Assembly (NCBI RefSeq): GCF_009749405.1
Contig: NZ_WBIQ01000002.1
Location: 496,001-560,000 of the forward strand
DNA length: 64,000 nucleotides
Direction of reading: 5' to 3'
DNA from: Agromyces lapidis
GTDB taxonomy: Bacteria > Actinomycetota > Actinomycetes > Actinomycetales > Microbacteriaceae
Part shown: one piece after another, positions 1 through 8,810 of the stretch
How positions within the stretch are numbered: position 1 is the first letter of the stretch
Layout of the letters: each line of letters begins with the position of its first letter
Notes under the pieces: model-generated
What the model saw: only the letters and a program-made list of their open reading frames with translations
What the model was told of the DNA's origin: nothing
The model's database searches: none
Program-made: the position numbers and the translations under genes

Positions 1-230
1 TGCTCGTGAACGTGCGCGGCGTCGACCACCACCGGCTCGGCGAGAACGCGCGGATCGCCGAAGCCGTGACCGAGGTCGAATCGGAACTCGGCGACTCGGG
101 CCGGGTGCTCCTGCGCCCCTCCGGCACCGAGCCCATGGTTCGGGTGATGGTCGAGGCGGCCGACCAGCCTGCGGCCGACCGGCACGCGGCGGCGCTCGCC
201 GACGTGGTGAAGGCCGAACTCGCGCTCTGA
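1..230 (+). CDS. glmM: Phosphoglucosamine mutase, C-terminal fragment
   Basis: The gene enters from the left edge; only the last 75 or so residues are present (first full codon at base 3, stop 228-230). GlmM converts glucosamine-6-phosphate to glucosamine-1-phosphate in the cytoplasm, on the way to UDP-GlcNAc and peptidoglycan. The fragment contains the family's phosphate-binding loop, LLRPSGTEPMVRVMVEA, where RPSGTEP is the signature of the C-terminal domain of alpha-D-phosphohexomutases. The nearby glmS makes the substrate of this enzyme, which supports glmM over a general phosphomannomutase. The catalytic serine domain lies outside the window. Confidence 0.9.
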   Translation, partial: LVNVRGVDHHRLGENARIAEAVTEVESELGDSGRVLLRPSGTEPMVRVMVEAADQPAADRHAAALADVVKAELAL

Positions 231-247
231 CACGCGACCGCTCTCGA

Positions 248-314
248 TCAGGAGCACGCACGCGGTTCAGGACGATTCCCGCGGAATCGTCCTGAACCGC
301 GCACCTCTTCCTGA
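248..314. repeat. 67-base structured element, copy A (includes a strong hairpin)
   Basis: The element has outer boxes TCAGGA (248-253) and TCCTGA (309-314) and inner boxes TCAGGACGAT (267-276) and ATCGTCCTGA (286-295). Bases 262-279 and 283-300 pair perfectly (18 bp, 3-base loop), so it can act as a two-way terminator between the convergent glmM and coaA. A second copy with the same spacing lies at 20477-20543. Confidence 0.7.
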
Positions 315-336
315 AACAGTGTCGCCGCGCGGTGGA

Positions 337-1293
337 TCAGAGCTTGCGCAGCAGCACGCTCGAGACCGCGTGGTCCGACCCCTTGCGCAGCACGAGCGAG
401 GCCCGTGAGCGGGTCGGCCGGATGTTCTGCAGCAGGTTCGGCTCGTTGATCGAGTGCCAGATCTCGCGCGCCCGGTGCCTCGCCTCGTCCTCCGAGAGCG
501 AGGCGTAGCGGTGGAAGTACGATCGCGGGTTCGCGAACGCGCCCCGCTGGAGCTTCAGGAACCGCTCCTCGTACCAGCGTGCGATGTCGCTCGTGCGAGC
601 GTCGACGTAGATCGTGAAGTCGAAGAGATCGCTCACCGCGAGACGGTGCCCCGGGCCGGGCGGCTGCAGCACGTTGAGCCCCTCGACGATGAGCACGTCG
701 GGGCGGCGCACGGTCACCTGCGCGTCGGGCACGATGTCGTAGGCCAGGTGCGAGTAGAAGGGGGCCCGGACCTCGGCGGCGCCCGCCTTCACCTCGCTCA
801 CGAAGCGAAGGAGGGCGCGGCGGTCGTACGACTCGGGGAACCCCTTGCGGGCCATGAGCCCCCGGCGCTCGAGCTCGGCGTTCGGGAAGAGGAAGCCGTC
901 GGTCGTCACGAGTTCGACCCGGGGCGTGTGCTCCCATCGGGCGAGGAGCTCGCGCAGGAGCCGCGCGATCGTGGACTTGCCCACCGCGACCGATCCCGCG
1001 ACGCCGATCACGAACGGCGTCGACTCGAAGCGCTCTCGCAGGAACTCGCTCGCGACCTTGTGCAGCGACTTCGTGCCGCCGACGTAGAGGTTCAGGAGGC
1101 GGCTGAGGGGCAGATAGACCTCGGCCACCTCGGTCGGGTCGAGCGGCTCGCCGAGACCCCGCAACTGCACGATCTCGGTCTCGCGGAGGGGCGAGGGCAT
1201 CGACGGCGCGAGCGCCGCCCAGTCGGCTCGGTCGAGTTCGATGAACGGCGAGATCTGCGTCGGGTGCGACGACGGGCTCTGCTGATCCGGCAC
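337..1293 (-). CDS. coaA: Pantothenate kinase, type I (CoaA)
   Basis: CoaA phosphorylates pantothenate with ATP, the first step of coenzyme A synthesis, in the cytoplasm. The protein is 318 residues, the usual length of type I bacterial kinases. It has the P-loop [11 protein letters not shown] near residue 100, followed by TTDGFLFPN and KGFPESYD, all typical of CoaA. The GTG at 1293 is preferred as start because a TACACT box ends six bases upstream, which fits a leaderless mRNA; an open frame continues to 1350 but adds only an Arg/Pro-rich tract with no family match. It is convergent with glmM and divergent from glmS. Confidence 0.93.
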   Translation of the reverse strand: MPDQQSPSSHPTQISPFIELDRADWAALAPSMPSPLRETEIVQLRGLGEPLDPTEVAEVYLPLSRLLNLYVGGTKSLHKVASEFLRERFESTPFVIGVAGSVAVGKSTIARLLRELLARWEHTPRVELVTTDGFLFPNAELERRGLMARKGFPESYDRRALLRFVSEVKAGAAEVRAPFYSHLAYDIVPDAQVTVRRPDVLIVEGLNVLQPPGPGHRLAVSDLFDFTIYVDARTSDIARWYEERFLKLQRGAFANPRSYFHRYASLSEDEARHRAREIWHSINEPNLLQNIRPTRSRASLVLRKGSDHAVSSVLLRKL

Positions 1294-1299
1294 CGTGCC

Positions 1300-1305
1300 A
1301 GTGTA
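1300..1305 (-). promoter_or_regulatory. -10 box of coaA (leaderless)
   Basis: TACACT on the minus strand ends six bases before the GTG start at 1293. There is no Shine-Dalgarno, so transcription probably begins at or next to the start codon. Confidence 0.55.
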
Positions 1306-1363
1306 GTGCGGGCGCGCGGGGCGTCGGCTTCGCGCTCGGGGCGGGCGCACAGATGTTCGCCAG

Positions 1364-1369
1364 TAGAAT
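1364..1369 (+). promoter_or_regulatory. -10 box of glmS (leaderless)
   Basis: TAGAAT lies seven bases before the ATG at 1377. The glmS start is fixed by the catalytic Cys2, so the mRNA has essentially no leader and no room for a glmS ribozyme. Confidence 0.6.
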
Positions 1370-1376
1370 CGCCACC

Positions 1377-3227
1377 ATGTGTGGAATCGTCGGATACGTC
1401 GGAGAGCGCAACAGCCTCGACGTCCTCATGGGTGGCCTGCGCCGCCTCGAATACCGTGGCTACGACTCGGCGGGGGTGGCGGTCGTCGACGACGACGGCG
1501 CCATGGAGACCGCGAAGCGCGCCGGCAAGCTGAAGGTCCTCGCGGACGAGCTCGAGCGCAACCCGCTGCATCACGGCGGAACCGGCATCGGCCATACCCG
1601 TTGGGCCACCCACGGCGGGCCGACCGACCGCAACGCGCACCCGCACCTCGGCGACGAGGGGCGCCTCGCGCTCATCCACAACGGCATCATCGAGAACTTC
1701 TCCGAGCTGAAAGAGGAGCTCCTCGCCGAGGGGCACAGCTTCGAGTCCGAGACCGACACCGAGGTCGCCGCAGTGCTCCTCGGTCGCGAGTACCGTGCAG
1801 CGGGCGACCTCCGCACGGCCTTCCGCAACACCGTCTCGCGCCTCGAGGGCGCCTTCACGCTGCTCGCCGTGCACCGTTCCGAGCCCGGCGTCGTCGTCGG
1901 CGCTCGTCGCAACTCGCCGCTCGTGATCGGGCTCGGCGAGGGCGAGAACTTCCTCGGTTCCGACGTCGCCGCGTTCGTGGAGTACACCAAGAGCGCCGTC
2001 GCCGTCGGCCAGGACCAGATCGTCGCGATCACCGCCGATGAGGTCGTCGTCACCGACTTCGCCGGCGAGCCCGTCGAGTTCGAGAGCTTCGAGGTCGCCT
2101 GGGACGCCTCGGCCGCGGAGAAGGGCGGATGGTCGTCGTTCATGCGCAAGGAGGTCTCGGAGCAGCCCGAGGCCGTCGCCAACACGCTCCGCGGCCGCGT
2201 GGTCGACGGTGCCGTCGTGATCCCCGAGCTCGAGGGCTTCGGAGACGACGAGCTCCGTGGCATCCGTCGCATCACCGTCATCGCCTGCGGCACCGCCTCC
2301 TACGCCGGCATGGTCGCGAAGTACGCGATCGAGCAGTGGGCGCGGATCCCGGTCGAGGTCGAGCTCAGCCACGAGTTCCGCTACCGCGAGCCGGTGCTCG
2401 ACGCCGACACGCTCGTCGTCTCGATCAGCCAGTCGGGCGAGACGATGGACACGCTCATGGCGGTCAAGTACGCCCGCGAACAGGGCGCACGCACGATCTC
2501 GATCTGCAACACGCAGGGAGCCACGATTCCGCGCGAGTCCGACGCGGTGGTCTACACCCACGCCGGACCGGAGGTCGCGGTCGCCTCGACGAAGGCGTTC
2601 GTCGCGCAGATCACGGCGCTCTACCTCTTCGGCCTGCATCTCGCGCGCGTGCGCGGCACGCTCGGCGAGGCCGAGCTCGCGGCGCAGCTCGCCGAGCTGA
2701 CCGCGGTGCCCGAGAAGATCGAGCAGGTGCTCGGCGAGGCCGGCAAGGTCGCGCAGCTCGCCCATTGGATGGCCGACACTCGCTCGGTGCTCTTCCTCGG
2801 CCGCCACGTCGGGTACCCGATCGCGCTCGAGGGCGCGCTGAAGCTCAAGGAGCTCGCCTACATCCACGCCGAGGGATTCGCCGCCGGCGAGCTGAAGCAC
2901 GGCCCGATCGCGCTCATCGAGCCCGGACTGCCGGTGTTCGTCGTCGTGCCGAGCCCGCGCCACGACCGGAGCCTGCACCCGAAGGTCGTCTCCAACATCC
3001 AGGAGATCCGCGCCCGAGGCGCCCGCGTCATCGCGATCGCCGAGGCCGGCGACGCCGCGGTGCTGCCGTTCGCCGACGAGGTCGTGCGCATCCCGCTCGC
3101 GAGCCCGCTCTTCGAGCCGCTGCTCGCGGTCGTGCCGCTGCAGATCTTCGCGATGGAGCTCTCGCAGGCGAAGGGGCTCGACGTCGACCAGCCGCGCAAC
3201 CTCGCGAAGTCGGTGACGGTCGAGTGA
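1377..3227 (+). CDS. glmS: Glutamine-fructose-6-phosphate aminotransferase (isomerizing)
   Basis: GlmS makes glucosamine-6-phosphate from fructose-6-phosphate and glutamine, the entry step to amino sugars for the cell wall. The 616-residue protein begins [12 protein letters not shown]; Cys2 becomes the N-terminal nucleophile of the class II glutaminase domain (about 1-220), so the start is certain. Two SIS sugar-isomerase domains follow ([12 protein letters not shown] near 303 and [21 protein letters not shown] near 475), and the C-terminus [14 protein letters not shown] is the conserved tail that closes the active site. It diverges from coaA, with both genes apparently read from leaderless promoters in an 83-base gap. 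It leads into acpS 19 bases downstream. Confidence 0.97.
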   Translation: MCGIVGYVGERNSLDVLMGGLRRLEYRGYDSAGVAVVDDDGAMETAKRAGKLKVLADELERNPLHHGGTGIGHTRWATHGGPTDRNAHPHLGDEGRLALIHNGIIENFSELKEELLAEGHSFESETDTEVAAVLLGREYRAAGDLRTAFRNTVSRLEGAFTLLAVHRSEPGVVVGARRNSPLVIGLGEGENFLGSDVAAFVEYTKSAVAVGQDQIVAITADEVVVTDFAGEPVEFESFEVAWDASAAEKGGWSSFMRKEVSEQPEAVANTLRGRVVDGAVVIPELEGFGDDELRGIRRITVIACGTASYAGMVAKYAIEQWARIPVEVELSHEFRYREPVLDADTLVVSISQSGETMDTLMAVKYAREQGARTISICNTQGATIPRESDAVVYTHAGPEVAVASTKAFVAQITALYLFGLHLARVRGTLGEAELAAQLAELTAVPEKIEQVLGEAGKVAQLAHWMADTRSVLFLGRHVGYPIALEGALKLKELAYIHAEGFAAGELKHGPIALIEPGLPVFVVVPSPRHDRSLHPKVVSNIQEIRARGARVIAIAEAGDAAVLPFADEVVRIPLASPLFEPLLAVVPLQIFAMELSQAKGLDVDQPRNLAKSVTVE

Positions 3228-3246
3228 TCACGGGCGCGGGGGCCGC

Positions 3247-3609
3247 GTGATCGCCGGCATCGGCATCGACGTCGTGGACATCGGGCGCTTCGAGCGCTCG
3301 ATCACCCGGACCCCCGCGCTCCTCGAGCGCTTGTTCGCCGAGAGCGAACGTGATCGTCCGGCGCGCTCGCTCGCCGCACGCTTCGCCGCGAAGGAGGCGC
3401 TCATCAAGGCGCTCGGCGGCCACGCCGTGATCCGCTGGCACGACATGCAGATCGTGCAGGACGCCGAGGGCAACCCCGACTTCGCGCTCTCTGGAGCGCT
3501 CGCCCGGCACGTCGCCGAGCTCGGCATCGACCGGGTGCACCTCTCGATGAGTCACGACGCGGGCATCGCGAGCGCCTTCGTCGTGCTCGAGAAGGCGAAC
3601 GGGCGATGA
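3247..3609 (+). CDS. acpS: Holo-[acyl-carrier-protein] synthase
   Basis: AcpS transfers the 4'-phosphopantetheine group of CoA to apo-ACP for fatty acid synthesis. The 120-residue protein has the two family metal- and CoA-binding motifs: GIGIDVVDIGRF with Asp8 at the N-terminus, and RFAAKEALIKAL with Glu50 and Lys54. The C-terminal half ends LSMSHDAGIASAFVVLE, also typical. It starts with GTG at 3247. Its stop overlaps the alr start by ATGA, suggesting translational coupling. It uses the product of the CoA pathway begun by coaA. Confidence 0.94.
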   Translation: MIAGIGIDVVDIGRFERSITRTPALLERLFAESERDRPARSLAARFAAKEALIKALGGHAVIRWHDMQIVQDAEGNPDFALSGALARHVAELGIDRVHLSMSHDAGIASAFVVLEKANGR

Positions 3610-4802
3610 CGGGGCGGGATGCCGCGGGGCTGCCGTTCCGCGAAGCCATCGTCGATCTCGACGCGCTCGCGGGCAACGTGCGCACCCTCGCCGCGCGCAT
3701 GGCGCCGGCCGAGATCATCGCCGTGGTGAAGGCCGACGCCTACGGTCACGGCGCGGTCGCCGCGGCGCGCGCGGCCCTCGCGGGCGGTGCCACGCGCCTC
3801 GGCGTCGCCGATCTCGACGAGGCGCACGAGCTGCGCGAGGCCGGTATCGACGCCCCCGTGCTCGCCTGGCTGCACGGGCCCGACCCCGACTTCGCCCGTG
3901 CCGTGCACGCCGGCATCGAGCTCGGCATCTCGAGTCGTGTGCAGCTCGATCGCGCAGCGGAGGCCGCGGCATCCGTCGTGGCCGACGGCGTCGGCGCATC
4001 GGCCCGGGTGCATCTCAAGATCGACACCGGCCTCAGTCGCAACGGCGTGCCCGAGGCCGAATGGGCCGAGGTCGTCGCCGTCGCTGCGGGCCTCGAGCGC
4101 GACGGACTGGTCGACGTGGTCGGGATCTTCAGCCACTTCGCGAACACCTCCCGCGAGGTCGACGCAGCCCAGGTCGACGCCTTCGAGCGCGCCCTCGCCG
4201 ACGCGCGCGCCGCCGGACTCGCCCCGCGGATCCGGCACATCGCCTCGACCGAGCAGGCGCTGCGCGACCCGGGCGCCCGCTACGACGCCGTCCGCATCGG
4301 GATCGGCATGTACGGGCTCACGCCGTTCGGCGACGGCACCACCTCGACCGAGCTCGGCCTCACCCCGGTGATGACGCTGCGCGCGCGGGTCGCGGCGGTG
4401 CGCCGCGTCGAGGCGGGCACGGGCGCCTCGTACAGCCACATCTGGCATGCCGAGCACGCCAGCACCCTGGCCCTCGTGCCGCTCGGCTATGCCGACGGGG
4501 TACCGCGGCAGGCCTCGGGCAACGGCGCCGACGTGCTCATCGCCGGACGCCGGCGGTCCGTCGTGGGGCGCATCGCCATGGACCAGTTCATCGTCGATGT
4601 CGGCGACGACGAGGTGGCAGTCGGCGACGAGGTCGTGCTCTTCGGCGACCCGGCCACCGGTGCGCCCACCGCCGACGAGTGGGGCGCGGCCGCCGGCACG
4701 ATCGGCTACGAGATCGTCACCCGCATCGGTCCGCGCGTGCCGCGGCGATACGTCGGCGGCGGCGCCGCCGCGGTCGACGACGTCGCCGAGGTGCGGTCAT
4801 GA
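3606..4802 (+). CDS. alr: Alanine racemase
   Basis: Alr is a PLP enzyme that interconverts L- and D-alanine, supplying D-Ala for peptidoglycan. The protein has 398 residues. Lys42 in AVVKADAYGHGA is the PLP-binding lysine, and the TGASYSHIW segment followed by LGYADGVPR holds the second catalytic residue, a tyrosine. The C-terminal beta domain ends near EIVTRIGPRVPRRYVG. Start and stop both lie in ATGA overlaps (acpS upstream, tsaE downstream), so acpS-alr-tsaE is most likely one transcription unit. Confidence 0.95.
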   Translation: MTGRDAAGLPFREAIVDLDALAGNVRTLAARMAPAEIIAVVKADAYGHGAVAAARAALAGGATRLGVADLDEAHELREAGIDAPVLAWLHGPDPDFARAVHAGIELGISSRVQLDRAAEAAASVVADGVGASARVHLKIDTGLSRNGVPEAEWAEVVAVAAGLERDGLVDVVGIFSHFANTSREVDAAQVDAFERALADARAAGLAPRIRHIASTEQALRDPGARYDAVRIGIGMYGLTPFGDGTTSTELGLTPVMTLRARVAAVRRVEAGTGASYSHIWHAEHASTLALVPLGYADGVPRQASGNGADVLIAGRRRSVVGRIAMDQFIVDVGDDEVAVGDEVVLFGDPATGAPTADEWGAAAGTIGYEIVTRIGPRVPRRYVGGGAAAVDDVAEVRS

Positions 4803-5335
4803 CGCTGACGGCGACGTTCGACACCGCGGAAGACCTGGCCGAGTTCGGCCGCGACCTCGGGGGCGGGCTCCGCCCGGGCGACCTCCTCGTGCTCACCGGG
4901 CCGCTCGGCGCCGGGAAGACCACCCTCACCCGTGGCATCGGCGCGGGCCTCGGCGTGCGCGGCCCCGTGCAGAGCCCGACGTTCGTCATCGCCCGCACCC
5001 ACCCGAACCTCGGCGACGGCCCGCCGCTCATCCACGTCGACGCCTACCGGCTCGGCGAGGCGGCACTCGTCGACGACCTCGATCTCGACGTCGCACGCTC
5101 GGTCGTCGTCGTCGAGTGGGGCGCCGGCCTCGTCGAGGAGCTCAGCGACTCGCGGCTCGAGATCGTGATCGAACGCCCGACCGGTGCGAGCGAGGCGCGA
5201 GGCGAGGCCGACGGCGAGCAGACCGACGGCGAGCAGGCCGGCGACGACGAGCTCGACGCCGACGAGCCGCGCACCGTCACCGTGCGCGGCATCGGACCCC
5301 GGTGGGCGGGCACCCCGTACGCCGTCTCGGCGTAG
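4799..5335 (+). CDS. tsaE: tRNA t6A biosynthesis ATPase TsaE
   Basis: TsaE is the small ATPase that works with TsaB and TsaD to attach threonylcarbamoyl to A37 of ANN-reading tRNAs. The 178-residue product has the P-loop TGPLGAGKTTLTRGIG near residue 35, then SPTFVIARTH and HVDAYRL, all standard for the family. Residues about 130-160 are an acidic, Gly-rich insert (EARGEADGEQTDGEQAGDDE) with no family counterpart. The ATG overlaps the alr stop. The UAG stop (5333-5335) also forms the first half of the -10 box of tsaB. Confidence 0.94.
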   Translation: MTLTATFDTAEDLAEFGRDLGGGLRPGDLLVLTGPLGAGKTTLTRGIGAGLGVRGPVQSPTFVIARTHPNLGDGPPLIHVDAYRLGEAALVDDLDLDVARSVVVVEWGAGLVEELSDSRLEIVIERPTGASEARGEADGEQTDGEQAGDDELDADEPRTVTVRGIGPRWAGTPYAVSA

Positions 5336-5338
5336 GCT
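5333..5338 (+). promoter_or_regulatory. -10 box of tsaB, overlapping the tsaE stop codon
   Basis: TAGGCT begins with the UAG stop of tsaE and ends seven bases before the tsaB ATG at 5346. It is predicted to give a leaderless tsaB mRNA. Confidence 0.55.
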
Positions 5339-5345
5339 TGATCCC

Positions 5346-5981
5346 ATGCTCCTCGCGATCGACACCTCGACGGGCACGAGTGTCGCGATCGTCGATCGCG
5401 ACGCCGTGAGCGGCGAACTGCGCGTCCTCGCCGAGACCGGCACCGACGACACCATGCGCCACGCCGAGGTGATCGGCGGGTTCATCCGCGATGCGCTCGA
5501 CGAGGCCGGCATCGCCCCCGATCGCCTCTCCGGCGTCGCCGCCGGCATGGGCCCGGGGCCGTTCACCGGCCTCCGGGTCGGCATCGCCGCGGCGCACGCC
5601 TTCGCCCTCGGTATCGCCCGCCCCTTCGTGCCGGTACCGAGCCACGACGCGATCGCCTGGTCGCGGTACACCGCGGGGGAGACCGGCCCGCTGCAGGTCG
5701 TCACCGACGCGCGGCGCCGGGAGTTCGCGGTCTCCGAGTACGAGGGGCTCGACGAAGCAGGGCTCCCCGTTCGGGTGAGCGGACCCGAGCTGGCTCCGCG
5801 CGACGCCCTGCCCGAGCCACGTGGCATCCGATTCGAGGCGACCGTCGTCTCGGCCGGCGCCGTGGGCCTCGTGGCCGAGCTCGCCTATGCCGCCGGTCGT
5901 CTGCCGATCGCCGCCGACGCGCCCCTCTACCTCCGTGCGCCCGACGTCACCCCCTCGGCAGGCAAGCGGGTGCTGCAATGA
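5346..5981 (+). CDS. tsaB: tRNA t6A biosynthesis protein TsaB
   Basis: TsaB is the inactive, scaffold paralogue of TsaD; the two form the heterodimer that makes t6A with TsaE. The 211-residue protein starts [16 protein letters not shown], the ASKHA-fold phosphate-1 strand, and carries [17 protein letters not shown] near residue 65, the most conserved TsaB segment. The start is set by the leaderless -10 box TAGGCT. The stop overlaps the rimI start (ATGA). tsaE, tsaB, rimI and tsaD are adjacent, as is common in actinobacteria. Confidence 0.93.
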   Translation: MLLAIDTSTGTSVAIVDRDAVSGELRVLAETGTDDTMRHAEVIGGFIRDALDEAGIAPDRLSGVAAGMGPGPFTGLRVGIAAAHAFALGIARPFVPVPSHDAIAWSRYTAGETGPLQVVTDARRREFAVSEYEGLDEAGLPVRVSGPELAPRDALPEPRGIRFEATVVSAGAVGLVAELAYAAGRLPIAADAPLYLRAPDVTPSAGKRVLQ

Positions 5982-6586
5982 GCGTGTTCATGCGCCGTGC
6001 CAGGCTCGGCGACCTCGACGCGATCATGCGGCTCGAGCGCGCGACGTTCACCGACGACGCGTGGCCCGAAGACGCGATGCGCCGCGAGCTCGAGAGCCCC
6101 CACGGGTACTACCTCGTCGCGGTCGACGACGAGCTCGCCTCGCGTCAGGCGTCGGGCGAGGCGGGCGGCGCGTCCGAGGTCGCCGACGGGGCATCCGAAG
6201 ACCGGCACGACGAGTCGGATGCCGCGTGGCCGCCGTTGCTCGGCTACGCCGGCCTGCTGGCGCCCTCGGGGGGCGACCAGGGAGACATCCAGACGATCGC
6301 CGTCGATCCCGCCGCGCGCGGGATCGGGCTCGGTCGCGGGCTCATGCATGCGCTCATCACCGAGTCCCGGCGCCGGGGGGTCGCACAGCTCTTCCTCGAG
6401 GTGCGGTCCGACAACCCGATCGCCCGTTCGCTGTACGAGTCGCTCGGCTTCGTCGAGATCGGCGTGCGTCGCGGGTACTACCGGCACGGGGTCGACGCGA
6501 TCATGATGCAGCTCGCCGTGCCCCCGGCCGTCACGAGGCCCGCGGGCAGCGCCGACGGCACGACGATCGGAGGGGCTGCCCGATGA
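5978..6586 (+). CDS. rimI: Ribosomal protein S18 alanine N-acetyltransferase-like GNAT (RimI)
   Basis: This is a GNAT-fold acetyltransferase placed between tsaB and tsaD, the usual site of rimI. The acetyl-CoA loop is seen in [22 protein letters not shown] and the C-terminal core in [23 protein letters not shown]. At 202 residues it is about 50 longer than typical RimI. The extra length is an acidic/Gly insert near residues 50-85 (between the DELASR and [10 protein letters not shown] segments) and a C-terminal tail. Both ends sit in ATGA overlaps. The insert lies in a loop and probably leaves activity intact; that is an inference. Confidence 0.88.
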   Translation: MSVFMRRARLGDLDAIMRLERATFTDDAWPEDAMRRELESPHGYYLVAVDDELASRQASGEAGGASEVADGASEDRHDESDAAWPPLLGYAGLLAPSGGDQGDIQTIAVDPAARGIGLGRGLMHALITESRRRGVAQLFLEVRSDNPIARSLYESLGFVEIGVRRGYYRHGVDAIMMQLAVPPAVTRPAGSADGTTIGGAAR

Positions 6587-7638
6587 ACACCCGTGAGCCG
6601 CTCATCCTCGGGATCGAGACCTCCTGCGACGAGACCGGCGTGGGGATCGTGCGCGGCACGACGCTGCTCGCGAACACCATCGCCTCCTCGATGGACGAGC
6701 ACGCCCGCTACGGCGGCGTCGTGCCCGAGGTCGCGGCCCGCGCGCACCTCGAGGCGATGGGCCCCACGATCCGTGCGGCGCTCGCCGAGGCATCCGTCAC
6801 CCTCGACGAGATCGATGCGGTCGCCGTCACGAGCGGACCCGGCCTCGCCGGTGCGCTCATGGTCGGCGTCGGGGCGGCGAAGGCGCTCGCCCTCTCGCAG
6901 GGCGTCCCCATCTACGCGGTGAACCACCTCGTCGGACACGTCGGCGCCGATCTCCTCGACACGGCGGACCCGCTCGAGACGCCGACGGTGGCGTTGCTCG
7001 TCTCCGGCGGGCACACCTCCCTCCTGCTCGTGCGCGATCTCGTCTCCGACGTCGAACTGCTCGGCGAGACGATCGACGACGCCGCCGGCGAGGCCTTCGA
7101 CAAGGTCGCGCGCGTGCTCGGCCTGCCCTACCCGGGCGGCCCCGAGATCGACCGCGCCGCGGTGGGCGGCGATCCGAAGGCGATCCGCTTCCCTCGGGGG
7201 CTCACCCGACCGAAGGACCTCGTGGCACACCGCTACGACTTCAGCTTCTCGGGGCTGAAGACCGCCGTCGCCCGCTGGGTCGAGCAGCGCGAGACCGCGG
7301 GCGAGCCCGTGCCGATCGCCGATGTCGCCGCGAGCTTCCGCGAGGCGGTCGTCGACGTGCTGGTCGCGAAGGCGATCGACGCGTGCACCGAACTCGGCGT
7401 GCCGCGGCTCCTCCTCGGCGGCGGGGTCATCGCGAACGCGCGCCTGCGCGAGGTGGCCGCCGAGCGGGCGGAGGCCGCGGGCATCGCGCTGCGCATCCCG
7501 CCGCTCTCGCTCTGCACCGACAATGGTGCGATGATCGCGGCCCTCGGCGCGCAGCTCGTCATGGCCGGTCGCGCGCCGTCCGAGCTCGGCTTCGGCGCCG
7601 ACTCGACGCTTCCGGTGACCGACATCCAGGTCGTGTGA
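6583..7638 (+). CDS. tsaD: tRNA N6-adenosine threonylcarbamoyltransferase TsaD
   Basis: TsaD is the catalytic subunit that transfers threonylcarbamoyl from its AMP ester to A37 of tRNA. The 351-residue protein has [13 protein letters not shown] at the N-terminus, the metal-binding HxxxH in [13 protein letters not shown] near residue 113, and the C-terminal [13 protein letters not shown]. All are hallmarks of the Kae1/TsaD family. The ATG overlaps the rimI stop, so tsaB-rimI-tsaD is a coupled unit. No further gene in this strand is overlapped; the following gene begins 137 bases later with its own promoter-like DNA. Confidence 0.96.
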   Translation: MNTREPLILGIETSCDETGVGIVRGTTLLANTIASSMDEHARYGGVVPEVAARAHLEAMGPTIRAALAEASVTLDEIDAVAVTSGPGLAGALMVGVGAAKALALSQGVPIYAVNHLVGHVGADLLDTADPLETPTVALLVSGGHTSLLLVRDLVSDVELLGETIDDAAGEAFDKVARVLGLPYPGGPEIDRAAVGGDPKAIRFPRGLTRPKDLVAHRYDFSFSGLKTAVARWVEQRETAGEPVPIADVAASFREAVVDVLVAKAIDACTELGVPRLLLGGGVIANARLREVAAERAEAAGIALRIPPLSLCTDNGAMIAALGAQLVMAGRAPSELGFGADSTLPVTDIQVV

Positions 7639-7775
7639 CGCCCGAATCCTGTGCAGCGGGGCCCTTGCGCGATAGTGTGGGGACGAAATCACCGGAGTGC
7701 GGCGTCGATCGTGCGCGCCCGGAGCGCTCACTCATCCCGAGGGAACGCGTACTCACAGCATCGAGGGGAACCACC

Positions 7776-8177
7776 GTGACCGACCCGAACACTCCCGAGC
7801 AGCCCGCCGGCGCCGTCCCGCCCGTGCCCCCGGCCGCTCCCGCAGCCCCGGCCGCTCCCGCGTACGGCACGCCGCCGGCCGCCCCGGCCGCGCCGGCCTA
7901 CGCCGCGCCCGCCTACGGTGCTCCCGCCTCGACCAAGACCAACGTGCTCGCGATCGTCTCGCTCGTCTCGGCGTTCTTCGTCTCGCTCGTCGCGGTCATC
8001 ACCGGGCACATCGCGCTCGGACAGATCAAGAAGACCGGCGAGCAGGGCCGCGGCCTCGCGATCGCCGGCCTCATCCTCGGCTACATCGGCCTCGTGGTCG
8101 GGATCATCGTCATCGTCTTCTGGATCATCGCGGCCGTCTTCGTCGCCTCGAACCCCAACATCTCGACGACGTACTGA
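7776..8177 (+). CDS. DUF4190-type two-helix membrane protein (first of three)
   Basis: A 133-residue protein of unknown function. Residues 1-50 are a Pro/Ala/Tyr-rich cytoplasmic-type segment with APAYG-like repeats. Two membrane helices follow (about 55-75 and 90-118) with the intervening GHIALGQIKKTGEQGRGLAIAGLILGY, which is the DUF4190 signature. The GTG at 7776 is chosen because the conserved start TDPNTPEQ is shared with the next protein (SDPNTPDE). A TAGTGT box at 7673-7678 could serve as promoter. The tandem arrangement with two relatives suggests local duplication. Confidence 0.75.
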   Translation: MTDPNTPEQPAGAVPPVPPAAPAAPAAPAYGTPPAAPAAPAYAAPAYGAPASTKTNVLAIVSLVSAFFVSLVAVITGHIALGQIKKTGEQGRGLAIAGLILGYIGLVVGIIVIVFWIIAAVFVASNPNISTTY

Positions 8178-8215
8178 CCGCGACAGGTGCGCGGTTCTGA
8201 CGGAGAAGGAACGCC

Positions 8216-8782
8216 ATGAGTGATCCGAACACCCCCGACGAGAGCGCCGGCGTGCCCGAGCCCGGCGTTCCCGACGCGCCGACGCCCGAGGTGCCCTCGG
8301 CGCCGGAGCCGCCGGCCGCGCCCGAGCCTCCGGCTCCGCCGGCACCGCCGGCGTACGGTGCACCCGCGCCGGGCTACGGACAGCCGACGCCGCCGGCACC
8401 GCCGGCCTACGGTGCGCCCGCTGCTCCCGGCTACGGTGCTCCCGGCTACGGCGCTCCCGCAGGTGCGCAGCCCGCCTACGGCGCTCCGGCCTACCCGGCC
8501 TACGCGCCGCAGGCGAAGCCGACTCCGACGCTGAGCATCATCTCGATGATCGGCGGCATCGTCGGCATCTTCGGCAGCTTCTTCTACGGTCTCGGGGCGT
8601 TGTTCTCGATCGCCGCGGTCGTGCTCGGGTTCATGGGCAAGAAGAAGGAGCCCGAGGCGAAGGGGTTCTGGCTCACGGGCATCATCACCGGCTTCGCCGG
8701 CATCGCGCTGAGCCTCTTGTGGATCGGGATCATCCTGCTGTTCGTGATCCTCGCGGCCGCGAGCAGCTCGGCCGGGTACTGA
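8216..8782 (+). CDS. DUF4190-like Pro-rich membrane protein (second of three)
   Basis: A 188-residue protein that begins SDPNTPDES like its upstream neighbour. Its N-terminal 100 residues are Pro/Ala-rich with repeated GYGAP and AYGAP units. The C-terminal half holds two or three membrane helices (about 105-125, 128-140 and 160-185) and the segment LGFMGKKKEPEAKGFWLTGIITGFAGI, a variant of the DUF4190 helix-turn-helix pattern. GGAGAAGGA at 8202-8210 is a good Shine-Dalgarno. The function is unknown; such proteins are often small membrane partners in actinobacteria. Confidence 0.75.
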   Translation: MSDPNTPDESAGVPEPGVPDAPTPEVPSAPEPPAAPEPPAPPAPPAYGAPAPGYGQPTPPAPPAYGAPAAPGYGAPGYGAPAGAQPAYGAPAYPAYAPQAKPTPTLSIISMIGGIVGIFGSFFYGLGALFSIAAVVLGFMGKKKEPEAKGFWLTGIITGFAGIALSLLWIGIILLFVILAAASSSAGY

Positions 8783-8810
8783 GCCTCGACTTCGGTACGA
8801 CGAGTCGAAC

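Noticed and set aside
1294..1376. A glmS ribozyme upstream of glmS
   Set aside because: The -10 box TAGAAT ends seven bases before the start fixed by Cys2, so there is no transcribed leader to hold a ribozyme.
1092..2978. Long open frames opposite glmS and throughout the window, including frames of 600-1500 codons on the minus strand (such as 48235-52713)
   Set aside because: They are Arg/Ala/Asp-rich, show no family motifs and lie exactly opposite well-supported genes. High GC removes stop codons from the complementary frames.
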